From a virus, in IMG/VR virus record IMGVR_UViG_3300021425_003324, positions 1 through 64,000 of that record: a DNA stretch of 64,000 nucleotides. One strand, given 5' to 3'. The translations under genes and the position numbers were made by a program. The notes below the pieces were generated by a model. That model saw only the letters and a list, made by a program, of their open reading frames with translations. It ran no database searches and was not told the DNA's origin. Shown here one piece after another: positions 49,983 through 58,639 of this stretch (positions are counted from its first letter, which is position 1; each line of letters starts with the position of its first letter).

Positions 49983-50611
49983 TGTCTTTTGCTGATAACG
50001 TTATAAGTGTTCCTTTTTTTTCTCAAGACGAATGTAAAGAAATAGCAGCTTGGGGTTATCAGTTAGAAAATAGTCTAATAGAGAATAATTTACAAGATTA
50101 CAATAAAAGTCCTGATATCATTCAAAGTATTACTACTGCAAATTATCAACACTATAACTTTTTCTCTTTTTTTCCTGCTTTTGCTGACAGATTTGCTGAT
50201 TGCCTAACCCAATTAAAAATTGAATTAGAATGGCCTATAATTTGTCAAAGTTGGATAAACATCTATAGAAAAAATCAAGGTATTGATTGGCATACCCATC
50301 TAGGAAGGATGGGCAGGAGCTTTTCAGCAAATATATTTATTGCTGGAAAAAATACTCCTACTGTGATTTACAAACCATTTAACACGAAATCTGTAAAAGC
50401 AGAAAATATAATAGGTCAACTTCACATATTTCCATGTGAATTGTTTCATATGGTTCCGAAAAATAAATCAGATACAGATAGAATCACCATTGGAATTACC
50501 TGTCATAGTTACATGGATATTACACGGGATTCGTTAAATCAATGGGCATTTAATTCTCAAATGTATCAAGATTCTATCATCTTAACCAATAAACATTTTT
50601 TACCTAGTTAA
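49982..50611 (+). CDS. 2OG-Fe(II) oxygenase-like protein 1
   Basis: 209 residues from ATG 49982 (the open frame upstream runs inside the parvulin gene). WHTHLGRMGRSFSANIFIAG (100-119), then GQLHIFPCELFHMVP and DRITIG are the three metal and cosubstrate blocks of the PF13759-like group (H-x-H, distal His, Arg). It would hydroxylate a protein, glycan or nucleotide using 2-oxoglutarate and oxygen. It converges on 50608-50901 with 4 bases shared. Substrate unknown. Confidence 0.75.
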   Translation: MSFADNVISVPFFSQDECKEIAAWGYQLENSLIENNLQDYNKSPDIIQSITTANYQHYNFFSFFPAFADRFADCLTQLKIELEWPIICQSWINIYRKNQGIDWHTHLGRMGRSFSANIFIAGKNTPTVIYKPFNTKSVKAENIIGQLHIFPCELFHMVPKNKSDTDRITIGITCHSYMDITRDSLNQWAFNSQMYQDSIILTNKHFLPS

Positions 50612-50901
50612 TCTTCAATATCGCCTAATGGTGTAAAATTGGTTAAGACACCGCCATTAATGTTTGGATCGTTTTGCTTAATCTCTTTTTGTGCAATTTC
50701 GTTTTCGTCTTGACCTGCTTCGTATCCTATTTCTACAATTTCACAATTTTTATTAGGATGATTTTCTGCTACCCATTTTTCTGCGTTAGCTCTTGTAACC
50801 CATTTTCTAACTTCCTCATACCCGTCTAAATCTGGATCCCATGTATGCCAAACTTTTACATTTGGATGTTGTGGATGTGGTTTTTTTACTGCGAATGGCA
50901 T
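50608..50901 (-). CDS. Small conserved protein, 97 residues
   Basis: Begins MPFAVKKPHPQHPNVKVWHTW and has WVTRANAEKWVAENHP, an acidic Asp/Glu/Asn-rich C-terminal half. A good ribosome site (AGAAGGAGAA) and a late element (50927-50934) precede it. I recall proteins with this opening in T4-like marine phages but no function. It might bind DNA through the HPQHP/KKP part; that is only a guess. Confidence 0.6.
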   Translation of the reverse strand: MPFAVKKPHPQHPNVKVWHTWDPDLDGYEEVRKWVTRANAEKWVAENHPNKNCEIVEIGYEAGQDENEIAQKEIKQNDPNINGGVLTNFTPLGDIED

Positions 50902-50925
50902 TTTTTTGTTCTCCTTCTATAAAGA

Positions 50926-51504
50926 TTATTTATCAAAAGTATACCAACCTGTTATTATGTATTTTTCTCCTGTGTAAATAGGATTTCCCCTATGTGGATA
51001 CATAAAATTAGTTGGAAATATTAATAATTTTCCTAGTTCTGGTTTAATTTTTTTTCCTTGGTATAAAAATTCAGTCTCTCCGCCTTTGTCTACATCGTTC
51101 AAATACAACATATAATTTACAACCCTTACACTGCTTCCTATATTTTCAATTTCATTGTGCCACGGATGATATCCTTCATGTGGTAATGTTTTTTGTACAC
51201 TCATTCCTTTTGCAGAATGATCTTGGGCTTGTTTTAGGATAGAATACTTTTCTATGTACTCGTCAAAATAAATTTTATTTAAATTTTCGTAAAAATATCC
51301 ACACAAATTGTAATCATAATGATACATATTTTGGGTATGAGCCCAATCAAAAACAATTCGTTCATCTTGGTTTCGTCGTATGTCATTCAATTTATTTGTA
51401 ATATTATTTTGCGACATTATATTAAAATGTCTAATTATTTCTTCACAATATTCTTGACTATATGCATTTTTATATTCTTCTATTCCGTCATAATTGTCTA
51501 TCAT
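50926..51504 (-). CDS. 2OG-Fe(II) oxygenase-like protein 2 (prolyl-hydroxylase type)
   Basis: 192 residues. YHPWHNEIE (near 115) supplies H-x-E, MLYLNDVDKGGETEF is the family core, and GKLLIFPTNFMYPHRGNP gives the distal His, with KYIITGW following. It resembles the prolyl 4-hydroxylase group. It is the last gene of a minus-strand run starting near 57.9 kb and overlaps the SGNH-like gene by 17 bases. Confidence 0.82.
   Translation of the reverse strand: MIDNYDGIEEYKNAYSQEYCEEIIRHFNIMSQNNITNKLNDIRRNQDERIVFDWAHTQNMYHYDYNLCGYFYENLNKIYFDEYIEKYSILKQAQDHSAKGMSVQKTLPHEGYHPWHNEIENIGSSVRVVNYMLYLNDVDKGGETEFLYQGKKIKPELGKLLIFPTNFMYPHRGNPIYTGEKYIITGWYTFDK
50927..50934 (-). promoter_or_regulatory. Late promoter element GATAAATA before the 97-residue gene
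   Basis: Minus strand TTTTGATAAATAA at the end of the oxygenase gene, 25 bases before the ATG at 50901; the TGATAA part covers the oxygenase terminal codons. Confidence 0.5.
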
Positions 51505-52312
51505 GTATTTCTCTTATATATGGTATATACTTTTCTGCTATCAACTCATGCGCACGATAATTGTAGTGTTCATAATCTACTTTTTCTTTTTTTATATTTT
51601 TGTATCCGATACTTTCCAAATAAGTTTCACAATCAAACTTAGCTATGTATGTTTTAGATAGTTTAGTAAAAAAATTTAATGTTTCTTTTGGAATAAAACA
51701 TTTGTTATTAATATTCCAAACGTACATAGGCACGTTATTATTGGCGCAAATCATATCGCATACAGCGATATCTTTCATATAATCTTCTTGTTCTAAATGG
51801 GTATTTTGATAATGCCACATTTGAAAATAAAGATAAGAACTACGTCTAGGATCAGGTTCGGCAATCCAAGGTGCGGTATCTCGTATGTATGGAAACATTG
51901 CCCAATCTTCAGGCCCTGCCTTTATAAAATGTTCCAAATACTTGTTTTTGACACTTAATGAAATACTCCAACGATCAATTAGATCACTGCTTGGATCTTT
52001 TTGCAAGAAAAAATCTATTGGAAATATTTTTTTGTAATCTAAGTCAGGATTTATCACAACAGGAAATCTACCCCAATATGTGCTCTGTAAAAAAACTTCA
52101 TCTATATCGTCGTATGTGTTGAAAGCATGCGCTAGGAACCTAGGGTATGCTCTATTACCTACGCCTGCACTTGCCATAATAACACATTTTTTATTATGTA
52201 TTTTACTGTAAATTTCTGCATAATTATTTTTTTGCCATACATTTACAGGTTGATTTAAGTTTGTATTATTATAACCCATTGTATGACTGCAACCAACAAA
52301 CAGTGTTCTCAT
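51488..52312 (-). CDS. SGNH-hydrolase-like protein
   Basis: 274 residues. The N-terminal FVGCSHTMGY places Ser in the position of the block I nucleophile of SGNH/GDSL esterases, ASAGVGNRAY fits block II/III (Gly, Asn), and DYEHYNYRAHELIAEKYI near the end gives the D-x-x-H of block V. It could deacylate or deacetylate a glycan, or may be an inactive relative. It lies between oxygenases 2 and 3 with 17- and 4-base overlaps. No signal peptide. Confidence 0.68.
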   Translation of the reverse strand: MRTLFVGCSHTMGYNNTNLNQPVNVWQKNNYAEIYSKIHNKKCVIMASAGVGNRAYPRFLAHAFNTYDDIDEVFLQSTYWGRFPVVINPDLDYKKIFPIDFFLQKDPSSDLIDRWSISLSVKNKYLEHFIKAGPEDWAMFPYIRDTAPWIAEPDPRRSSYLYFQMWHYQNTHLEQEDYMKDIAVCDMICANNNVPMYVWNINNKCFIPKETLNFFTKLSKTYIAKFDCETYLESIGYKNIKKEKVDYEHYNYRAHELIAEKYIPYIREIHDRQL

Positions 52313-52857
52313 AAATGTTCTATACTAAAATCAATAACTAAAACTTTTCTATTATTTAATGTAGGATAAGCGCCATGCCATACTTTAGAATCCATTACTA
52401 ATAATAATCCTGGAAAAGGTGTCCAATACTTAACTTCTATATCTCCTACGTTATTATAACAAAATGCAAAAAAACTTCCTTCATTATTACCTTTTTGTAC
52501 AGTTTTATCAAAGTATAAAACTGTTGTTACTCCAGTTAAACCTTTATTATGATTGTGAATTCCTTTCCAACCATTAACATAATATTCTATACTCCAAGCC
52601 ATAATAGGATTATTTATTAAGTAACTATATTTTTTTATTGTTAAAATATTGTTTACTTCTTTTTTAATAATATTTGTTAATTCTGATATATTAGATAATT
52701 CTTGTCCTATTTGATATCCATTTACAGTTGTGCTTACACTTGGCGTAACTTTATTTGGTTCATTACTATTAAATAAATTTAAATATTTTTCATAATCAAC
52801 CCATTTACTTTCTAAAATCCAAGAATTATAAAATTCATAAAATATTTTGTTTTCCAT
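52309..52857 (-). CDS. 2OG-Fe(II) oxygenase-like protein 3
   Basis: 182 residues. HNHNKGLTGVTTVLYFD (about 99-115) is the H-x-H block, PFPGLLLVMDSKVWHGAYP has the distal His, and NNRKVLVIDFSI supplies the Arg. It belongs to the PF13759-like group. It overlaps oxygenase 4 by 23 bases and the SGNH-like gene by 4 bases. Confidence 0.78.
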   Translation of the reverse strand: MENKIFYEFYNSWILESKWVDYEKYLNLFNSNEPNKVTPSVSTTVNGYQIGQELSNISELTNIIKKEVNNILTIKKYSYLINNPIMAWSIEYYVNGWKGIHNHNKGLTGVTTVLYFDKTVQKGNNEGSFFAFCYNNVGDIEVKYWTPFPGLLLVMDSKVWHGAYPTLNNRKVLVIDFSIEHL

Positions 52858-53443
52858 TTATTTTTTTTTCTTTGATTGTAAGATTAGCTGATAAAGTAAT
52901 TCTTGGAACATTTTTAACAGGTAGTACATAATGGTTAATCCAACTTGGAAAAACAAGTAGTAAACCTTGTGTTTGATAAGGTGTTATATGATGATATTCC
53001 CACCGTTTGAATATCCTATTTAACCCGCTAGCCTTAATTAAATTAAAATTAGGACATTCGAATACTAATTCGCTTACACCTTCTTTACACTGTAAAAAAT
53101 ATATTAAACTTAGGCTCCTACCTGGAAAAGTATGATCATGAGGTTCTTGAAATTCATCTTTGTTATAGATATTTGCCCAAAATTCATCACAAATTATTTC
53201 AAAATTTGTAATAGGCTCTAATTGATTTAGAAAATCATGCAATACAGGATTTATAGACTCAAACCATATGTTCCATGGTAGTAAATCATTTTTTTTATTT
53301 CTTATAGAAGTCTTGCTTGTGCCGTAAGACCAACTCGCATCAAAATATGTTTGATCATTGATATAAGGTTTCCATATTTCTAAAATTTCTTCATGATTTT
53401 CTATTTGTTTTTCAAAAAAATAAGATGGAAAAAATGAATGCAT
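52835..53443 (-). CDS. 2OG-Fe(II) oxygenase-like protein 4
   Basis: 202 residues. EFWANIYNKDEFQEPHDH (H-x-H, near 108) is followed by SLSLIYFL, then GLLLVFPSWINHYVLP and PRITLSANL. This is a complete set of PF13759-like metal and cosubstrate residues. It shares the last base with the start of oxygenase 5 (TAATG at 53443). Confidence 0.8.
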   Translation of the reverse strand: MHSFFPSYFFEKQIENHEEILEIWKPYINDQTYFDASWSYGTSKTSIRNKKNDLLPWNIWFESINPVLHDFLNQLEPITNFEIICDEFWANIYNKDEFQEPHDHTFPGRSLSLIYFLQCKEGVSELVFECPNFNLIKASGLNRIFKRWEYHHITPYQTQGLLLVFPSWINHYVLPVKNVPRITLSANLTIKEKKINGKQNIL

Positions 53444-53919
53444 TATTTTACATTAAAAAAGAATACTTGTGTTAATCTACCAGTATTTGCAGAATCGCCA
53501 AAACCGGACAAATTACTCGAATGCAGTTGATTTGCTTTGTAAAAAATAGCACGGTTAAATTTATTACCTATAGAATCGATTAAATTATTATTCTCAAAGA
53601 AATTAGTTCCGCTTTCAACAGGTGCATTAGGTGTAAGATACAACACACCTGCATAATCGCAGTTATCTGAATGTATCCAACTTTTACTTCCTTCTAGACA
53701 TAACTGGAAACAAAAACTATCCATAACCCATTCTATAATATTAATTCTTAAATTATTTTCTATCTTAAGTTTTATAAACTCTCTATACTGGTAATCAGCT
53801 GCTAAACTTCTTTTACCCGGAAATGATCCTTCTACAAAAAAATCCAAGTTTAAGGCCTGTTGTCTTACTAGTTCTGGTTTTGGCAAAAAATTATCTATAA
53901 CAGCAATACTTAATTCCAT
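53443..53919 (-). CDS. 2OG-Fe(II) oxygenase-like protein 5
   Basis: 158 residues. IHSDNCDYAGVLYLTPNAP supplies the H-x-D, RAIFYKANQLHSS gives the distal His and GRLTQVFFFN the Arg. The form differs from the H-x-H group and resembles a DUF6445-like subgroup, so it is not a simple copy of its neighbours. It shares a single base with the stop of the upstream gene (53919). Confidence 0.75.
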   Translation of the reverse strand: MELSIAVIDNFLPKPELVRQQALNLDFFVEGSFPGKRSLAADYQYREFIKLKIENNLRINIIEWVMDSFCFQLCLEGSKSWIHSDNCDYAGVLYLTPNAPVESGTNFFENNNLIDSIGNKFNRAIFYKANQLHSSNLSGFGDSANTGRLTQVFFFNVK

Positions 53920-54437
53920 TAATTATAATCCATGTAAACATTACCAGATATTGTAGTTCCTTTACCACCAGGTTTTACATAGTGTTCTAAAAAACTTGGA
54001 AAAATTATAATTGATCCTGCCGGCAAATTAGGTCTAAAATCTAATGGAAATTCTAAACAGTTTGTTCCTATATGATTTTGTATATCTTTATAACAGGGAT
54101 TCATAAAAACTGTATTAGACACATCTACAGTTTCGTATATTATAAAACTCCAAGCTGCTTTTGGATGAATATGTATATCTTGCCAGTCATTCTCATCATA
54201 CTTATTCCTCCATATTTGCCCAAAACTTGGATTCTGTCCTATAAATTTTTCACCTAAATTTTTGACAAAAATTTCTATAAGATATTCAAAAGTTTCATTT
54301 GTAATATTGTGTTTTTCAGTAAAAGTAGTAGGAGTTTCACTTAACCATATCTTTGAAAATTCTTGTTCATCTATTTGAATTTTTTCCAAATCTATTTCGT
54401 CTATAAAAATAGGTATTGGAAAAATATTATGTACCAT
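53919..54437 (-). CDS. 2OG-Fe(II) oxygenase-like protein 6
   Basis: 172 residues from ATG 54437, which lies 4 bases after the stop of oxygenase 7; an upstream ATG at 54518 would sit deep in that gene. DIHIHPKAAWSFIIYE (H-x-H), PAGSIIIFPSFLEHYVKP (distal His) and GTTISGNVY are the family blocks, though the usual Arg is replaced or shifted (GKGTTIS). Activity is therefore less certain than for its neighbours. Confidence 0.7.
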   Translation of the reverse strand: MVHNIFPIPIFIDEIDLEKIQIDEQEFSKIWLSETPTTFTEKHNITNETFEYLIEIFVKNLGEKFIGQNPSFGQIWRNKYDENDWQDIHIHPKAAWSFIIYETVDVSNTVFMNPCYKDIQNHIGTNCLEFPLDFRPNLPAGSIIIFPSFLEHYVKPGGKGTTISGNVYMDYN

Positions 54438-54441
54438 GATA

Positions 54442-55071
54442 TTATTTAGGAGAAGGTAGCGGAATTTTCCGCATGGTTTTGAATACCAGTGTTGCTCGCA
54501 AACCTTTATAGTTTTCATTTGGTGGTAATCCGTGATGTGGAATATTACCTTTAAATAAAAAAATTCTACCTGGAACTGGTGTGATTTTTTGCCAAGTATT
54601 ATCTATTTTTATAAGTGTTTCTCCTCCCCAATGGGTATTCCAATTTTTATTTACATAATATATCCAGCTTATTCCATTATCACATGAACAATCTGTGTGC
54701 GGAACAGTGTTGTGTATGTATTGTTGCCCATTAATTAATATTTCACCTAACTCTAACTCAAAAGGAATTAAATGTGTAATTGCATTGTAAATCATTTGAA
54801 AACAAGAATCATTCGCAATTGCACTAATTGGAGGATAAATTTGCTGTTTCAAACATGCAACTTCTAGCCACGATTCGTCAGCTCCTATATCATAATTTTT
54901 ATCTATTGGATAGTTGCTAGTATGACCATAAAACCAACTGTAAGAATTAAATACTAAATCATGCACATGATTTATAAAATAATTAGGAAATAGATCATCT
55001 ATAATAATAATTTGATCTTGTGATAAATCATAATCATATAAATTTATCATTTCTTGATTGTTAATTATCAT
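54442..55071 (-). CDS. 2OG-Fe(II) oxygenase-like protein 7
   Basis: 209 residues. TVPHTDCS gives H-x-D, ISWIYYVNKNWNTHWGGET is the core, and PGRIFLFKGNIPHHGLPP supplies the distal His, with GLRATLVFKT carrying the Arg. It resembles the prolyl-hydroxylase-like group with the GGE block. The start overlaps the carbamoyltransferase end by 11 bases. Confidence 0.82.
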   Translation of the reverse strand: MIINNQEMINLYDYDLSQDQIIIIDDLFPNYFINHVHDLVFNSYSWFYGHTSNYPIDKNYDIGADESWLEVACLKQQIYPPISAIANDSCFQMIYNAITHLIPFELELGEILINGQQYIHNTVPHTDCSCDNGISWIYYVNKNWNTHWGGETLIKIDNTWQKITPVPGRIFLFKGNIPHHGLPPNENYKGLRATLVFKTMRKIPLPSPK

Positions 55072-56851
55072 TTTTTACAGTAATTAATTTTTCATATTCT
55101 GGCAAATATAAGTATTCTATATCACTCTTAGACAATGTAGCTAATGCATCGTCTAAAGTTTCAACTAATGGTTCGCCTGCTAAGTTAAAACTTGTGTTAA
55201 ATAATATTGGCACTTTTGTTTCATTATAAAAACATTTTATTAAAGAATAGTAATGAGGATTTTGATCTTCTGTAACAGTTTGTATCCTACAGGTATTATC
55301 TACATGTACTATAGAAGGAATTTGATCTTTTGCATGATCTAAAACATCTACCGCAAACATCATGTGCGGACTTTCTGATAAACTTTTCATATCAAACCAA
55401 TTAGAGGCGTGTTCTTTAAGGACTGTTCCAGCAAATGGTCTAAAATATTCTCTTTTTTTGACTTTATTAACAAAATCTTTACCATCTTTAAATCTAGGAT
55501 CAAAAAGTAAAGATCTATTTCCAAGTGCTCTTGGACCGTTTTCACTCCTACCCTGGAAAATAGCAACAATATTTTTTTGTATTAGTAAATTTACAATTTC
55601 TAATTCGTTGCAATCACTTATTTTTGCACTATATTTTTTTGCAAGTTTTGCAATATTATCTTGTGTATAATTAGTGGGCAACCCGAGATATAAATTGTTA
55701 CTTACTGTTTTGTTATTTGAATTAGTTTTAAGATAATGTATAAAAGCTGCTGCACCAATAGCTGTTCCTGCATCGCTTGATATAGGTTCTACAAACAAAG
55801 AAATATCATGTTTTTTCAACTTATCTAAATAATAATAATTTGCAACACAATTTAATCCATAACCGCCACTTAATACAACATTTTTGTTTCCAGTTAATTC
55901 AACTGCATATAGGATTAATTCTAAAACTTTTTGTTGTGTTTCTTTTTGAACTGCAAATGCTAAATCTTTTCTATTTTGTAACTTTGTTAATTCGTGTAAT
56001 TCGATATAATTTTCATCATATAAAAAAGAGTACGGTTGTGTGTTAATTAAAGCACTGTTAGGATAAGTAGGTATAAATAAATCTTTATTAGCAGTTGGAT
56101 ACAAATCGTTTACAGTAAAAAAACTAGGAATATTAGGATTTTCAGCTCCATAAGAAGACAAGCCCATTGTTTTTCCAGCTTCAATTGCTTGGAATCCACA
56201 ATAATTAGTTACTGCTTCATACATTTTTACTAAGCCGCAAGCAGATTCTATAATGCAAATGTGATTACCTTCTTCTTGGAATTTTGCACTGGACATATCC
56301 TCTATATATCGTGTTACAAAAGGACCATTTCCGCCTACATGCTTCCATAAAGTTTTAAAATTATTTGGATATTCACATGAAAAGATAGTTTCCAATTCAA
56401 ATAATAATTCAGACCTACCTGTGCCTAAATCAGCTTCTAGGAATGTTCCTGCACCGTCAACTATTACAGCAGTTGCAGATTCAAATCCTGATCTATAGAA
56501 AGCACAAGCAGCATGCAATTTATGATGCATGTTGCTTAAATCTATTACTTGTGGATGCGGTCTACTTTCTGGATAGGTTTCTATTAATCTAAGTTTTCTA
56601 GCTAACCCTGTGTACACATCATCTCCGGTATAGTCAACCATACCGGCAGTTTCTGAAAGAGGTTGGGTGTGAGCTATTACTAAAAAATCTAAATGATCAG
56701 TATAATCTAATATTTTGGTCATTGCAGCAAAAGGACCGCCGTCGTATTTTTGGCGAGATAATCTTTCTTCTTCAATTGCAAATACAATTTGTCCATTGTG
56801 CATTAGACATACACCGCCGTTATGACCTCTTGTTATTCCTGCTATCCACAT
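55061..56851 (-). CDS. Carbamoyltransferase, NodU/CmcH family (second copy)
   Basis: 596 residues, the usual family length. MWIAGITRGHNGGVCL and HHKLHAAC (109-116) make the metal site of the Kae1-like domain. VVLSGGYGLNCVANY, then GRSENGPRALGNRS and REYFRPFAGTVL mark the later part, with LFNTSFNLAGEPLV near the end. It is more complete than the copy at 2848 and only distantly similar. Lying between a GT9-like gene and oxygenase 7, it probably decorates the same glycan or molecule. Confidence 0.9.
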   Translation of the reverse strand: MWIAGITRGHNGGVCLMHNGQIVFAIEEERLSRQKYDGGPFAAMTKILDYTDHLDFLVIAHTQPLSETAGMVDYTGDDVYTGLARKLRLIETYPESRPHPQVIDLSNMHHKLHAACAFYRSGFESATAVIVDGAGTFLEADLGTGRSELLFELETIFSCEYPNNFKTLWKHVGGNGPFVTRYIEDMSSAKFQEEGNHICIIESACGLVKMYEAVTNYCGFQAIEAGKTMGLSSYGAENPNIPSFFTVNDLYPTANKDLFIPTYPNSALINTQPYSFLYDENYIELHELTKLQNRKDLAFAVQKETQQKVLELILYAVELTGNKNVVLSGGYGLNCVANYYYLDKLKKHDISLFVEPISSDAGTAIGAAAFIHYLKTNSNNKTVSNNLYLGLPTNYTQDNIAKLAKKYSAKISDCNELEIVNLLIQKNIVAIFQGRSENGPRALGNRSLLFDPRFKDGKDFVNKVKKREYFRPFAGTVLKEHASNWFDMKSLSESPHMMFAVDVLDHAKDQIPSIVHVDNTCRIQTVTEDQNPHYYSLIKCFYNETKVPILFNTSFNLAGEPLVETLDDALATLSKSDIEYLYLPEYEKLITVKNDN

Positions 56852-57856
56852 TTATCTACCTTTAAATGTAAGTTTTGGCAAATCTTTTTTTTGAGTTATT
56901 TCTGGTTTTTTTGAACTTTTTCCTAGTCTTTTCCTTACACTTGACAAAATATCCTCTATTTGTTTTTTAGATAGCTCCATTGATTCGTCATTAAATCTTT
57001 CAATTTCTTCATCGATTGAAATTCGAATTGGAGAATATTTGCGTTTATCTTGTCCTACGTCTATAATATCAAAATTTTTGTCGTTTGGATAACTTATGTT
57101 AATAGGATACGTAGATCCAAGTACAACTGTTGCCGTTTTACCTAATGATTTTACTATATGCTGTCCTAGGCTATCACAGCCTAGGAAGTGATCAGCAATT
57201 TCAAGGATAGCTGCCCAAATTCTAATATCTGGTATTTGAGGTTTTGCAACTGGATATTTTTGTTCTATGTCTTGATTAAAAGAGATAGGAATTTCTGACA
57301 TTATAATAACAGCATATTCTTTCCTAAGTTGATTAATTATATCAACAATATTATCTAATTGAAAACTTCTACTAGTTGAATCTATTATGTAATCTTTTCC
57401 TACTGTTTCAACTGACCTCCCAAATGGTTGAACGACTAACACTTTATCAAAACCTGTAACTTCTTTCACTTCGTCAATTACACTTGCTGCAGATGTTATT
57501 TCCTGCTTGTTAAAATAAATTTTAGGTACATGTAAGTCTCGTAGCCCTTTTTTGTTGATTTCTATGTCAAATGCTTGTGCAATATTACATTTTTGGTTGT
57601 AATATTCCCAAACTCTATATGGCTCTGGGCTCACACAAATGCGATCTTTAATAAAATTTTCAAAAAGTCCTTTGTGCCATACATCGTAAGCTTTGTTGTG
57701 TAGGATAGGATGACCTTTAAAAAAATCAGTGCCAGATTCACAAACTATGATAAAATTGTCTTCAGGATTGTCTTTATAATAATTTTCAAAAGCAGGAATA
57801 CTTGCTAAGGTCCTTCCTGCTCCTCCGTTGATAAAAAATGCTGTAGATTTACTCAA
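56852..57856 (-). CDS. Glycosyltransferase family 9-like (heptosyltransferase fold)
   Basis: 334 residues from a TTG start (57856) with AGAGG about 6 bases upstream. FINGGAGRTLASIPAFENY, VQPFGRSVETVGK and FLGCDSLGQHIVKSLGK follow the GT9 layout (N-terminal Gly-rich loop, middle donor loop, D-S-x-x-x-H site). GT9 enzymes add heptoses to LPS cores. The C-terminal 60 residues are basic. Its stop abuts the carbamoyltransferase start. A TATAAATA late element lies upstream. Confidence 0.7.
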   Translation of the reverse strand: MSKSTAFFINGGAGRTLASIPAFENYYKDNPEDNFIIVCESGTDFFKGHPILHNKAYDVWHKGLFENFIKDRICVSPEPYRVWEYYNQKCNIAQAFDIEINKKGLRDLHVPKIYFNKQEITSAASVIDEVKEVTGFDKVLVVQPFGRSVETVGKDYIIDSTSRSFQLDNIVDIINQLRKEYAVIIMSEIPISFNQDIEQKYPVAKPQIPDIRIWAAILEIADHFLGCDSLGQHIVKSLGKTATVVLGSTYPINISYPNDKNFDIIDVGQDKRKYSPIRISIDEEIERFNDESMELSKKQIEDILSSVRKRLGKSSKKPEITQKKDLPKLTFKGR

Positions 57857-57878
57857 ATTACCTCTTATAATTAAAAAT

Positions 57879-57886
57879 TATTTATA
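57879..57886 (-). promoter_or_regulatory. Late promoter element TATAAATA for the GT9/oxygenase run
   Basis: Minus strand TTATAAATAATT in the 53-base gap before the TTG start at 57856. It can drive the whole minus-strand run down to 50926. Confidence 0.6.
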
Positions 57887-57909
57887 ATTTTGTAATTTGA
57901 TAGCAACTA

Positions 57910-58626
57910 TTATAGAATTATTGGTCCTTCACCATCCGGTGGTATTTCAGATGCTGGATCAATTGGTTCCATTTTATAAGCAAATTTTACAGGTATACCG
58001 GCTGCTTGCATTACATTTGGCCAGTCTCTCAATCGCTGACGATAAACTGTAAATTTGTCTTTTAAGCTCTGCGGCATATCATCAGTTACTTCAGCATCAC
58101 TATTTTTTAATAAACTTGCTCGTTTAGCTCTAAGATCGTCCCATGTTAGTTCTCTATCAAGCTCAGTTCCAAAGATTGCCCAATCTGTTGATCTTACTTG
58201 GAATGTAACATTATCGTTTTCGTCTACATGCAGAGTCTGTGGATCCCATATATCTCTAGCTACCAATGGAGTTTGATATGTAAAAGTACGGTACCCAGGC
58301 ACTTCAACCACTCCAGGAGGTATAACTTCACTTGTATAATCTTCCTCAGCTTCATCAATAACAGGTCCCATTAATTGTCCTATCATTGGATTAGCTATGC
58401 AATCTACTTCTACATATCTACAATTTAGAGGTAACGGTCTTCCGTCATTTTTCTCTAACTGGGTTAATGGTCCTGCTCCTTGTTTTCCTGTATCATTATC
58501 TATTATTAAGAACAATTTATCAGGTCCATCATAGGTACATGTTCTTGTTTTACCTTGGCTAAAAGAATGATCAATACAATATTCATTTGGTAATGCTAAT
58601 TCCCAATCTAGTTCAACCATTGCCAT
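57910..58626 (-). CDS. Putative tail-fibre assembly chaperone-like protein, 238 residues
   Basis: The C-terminal part has LKDKFTVYRQRLRDWPNVM, a pattern of phage fibre-assembly chaperones (YRQxLRDxP). The first half is beta-rich and Pro-rich (VPGYRTFTYQTP). It stands next to the Cys-rich adhesin genes, which supports a fibre-related function. AGAAAATTT precedes the ATG. Role inferred from the motif. Confidence 0.62.
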   Translation of the reverse strand: MAMVELDWELALPNEYCIDHSFSQGKTRTCTYDGPDKLFLIIDNDTGKQGAGPLTQLEKNDGRPLPLNCRYVEVDCIANPMIGQLMGPVIDEAEEDYTSEVIPPGVVEVPGYRTFTYQTPLVARDIWDPQTLHVDENDNVTFQVRSTDWAIFGTELDRELTWDDLRAKRASLLKNSDAEVTDDMPQSLKDKFTVYRQRLRDWPNVMQAAGIPVKFAYKMEPIDPASEIPPDGEGPIIL

Positions 58627-58639
58627 AAAATTTTCTCCA

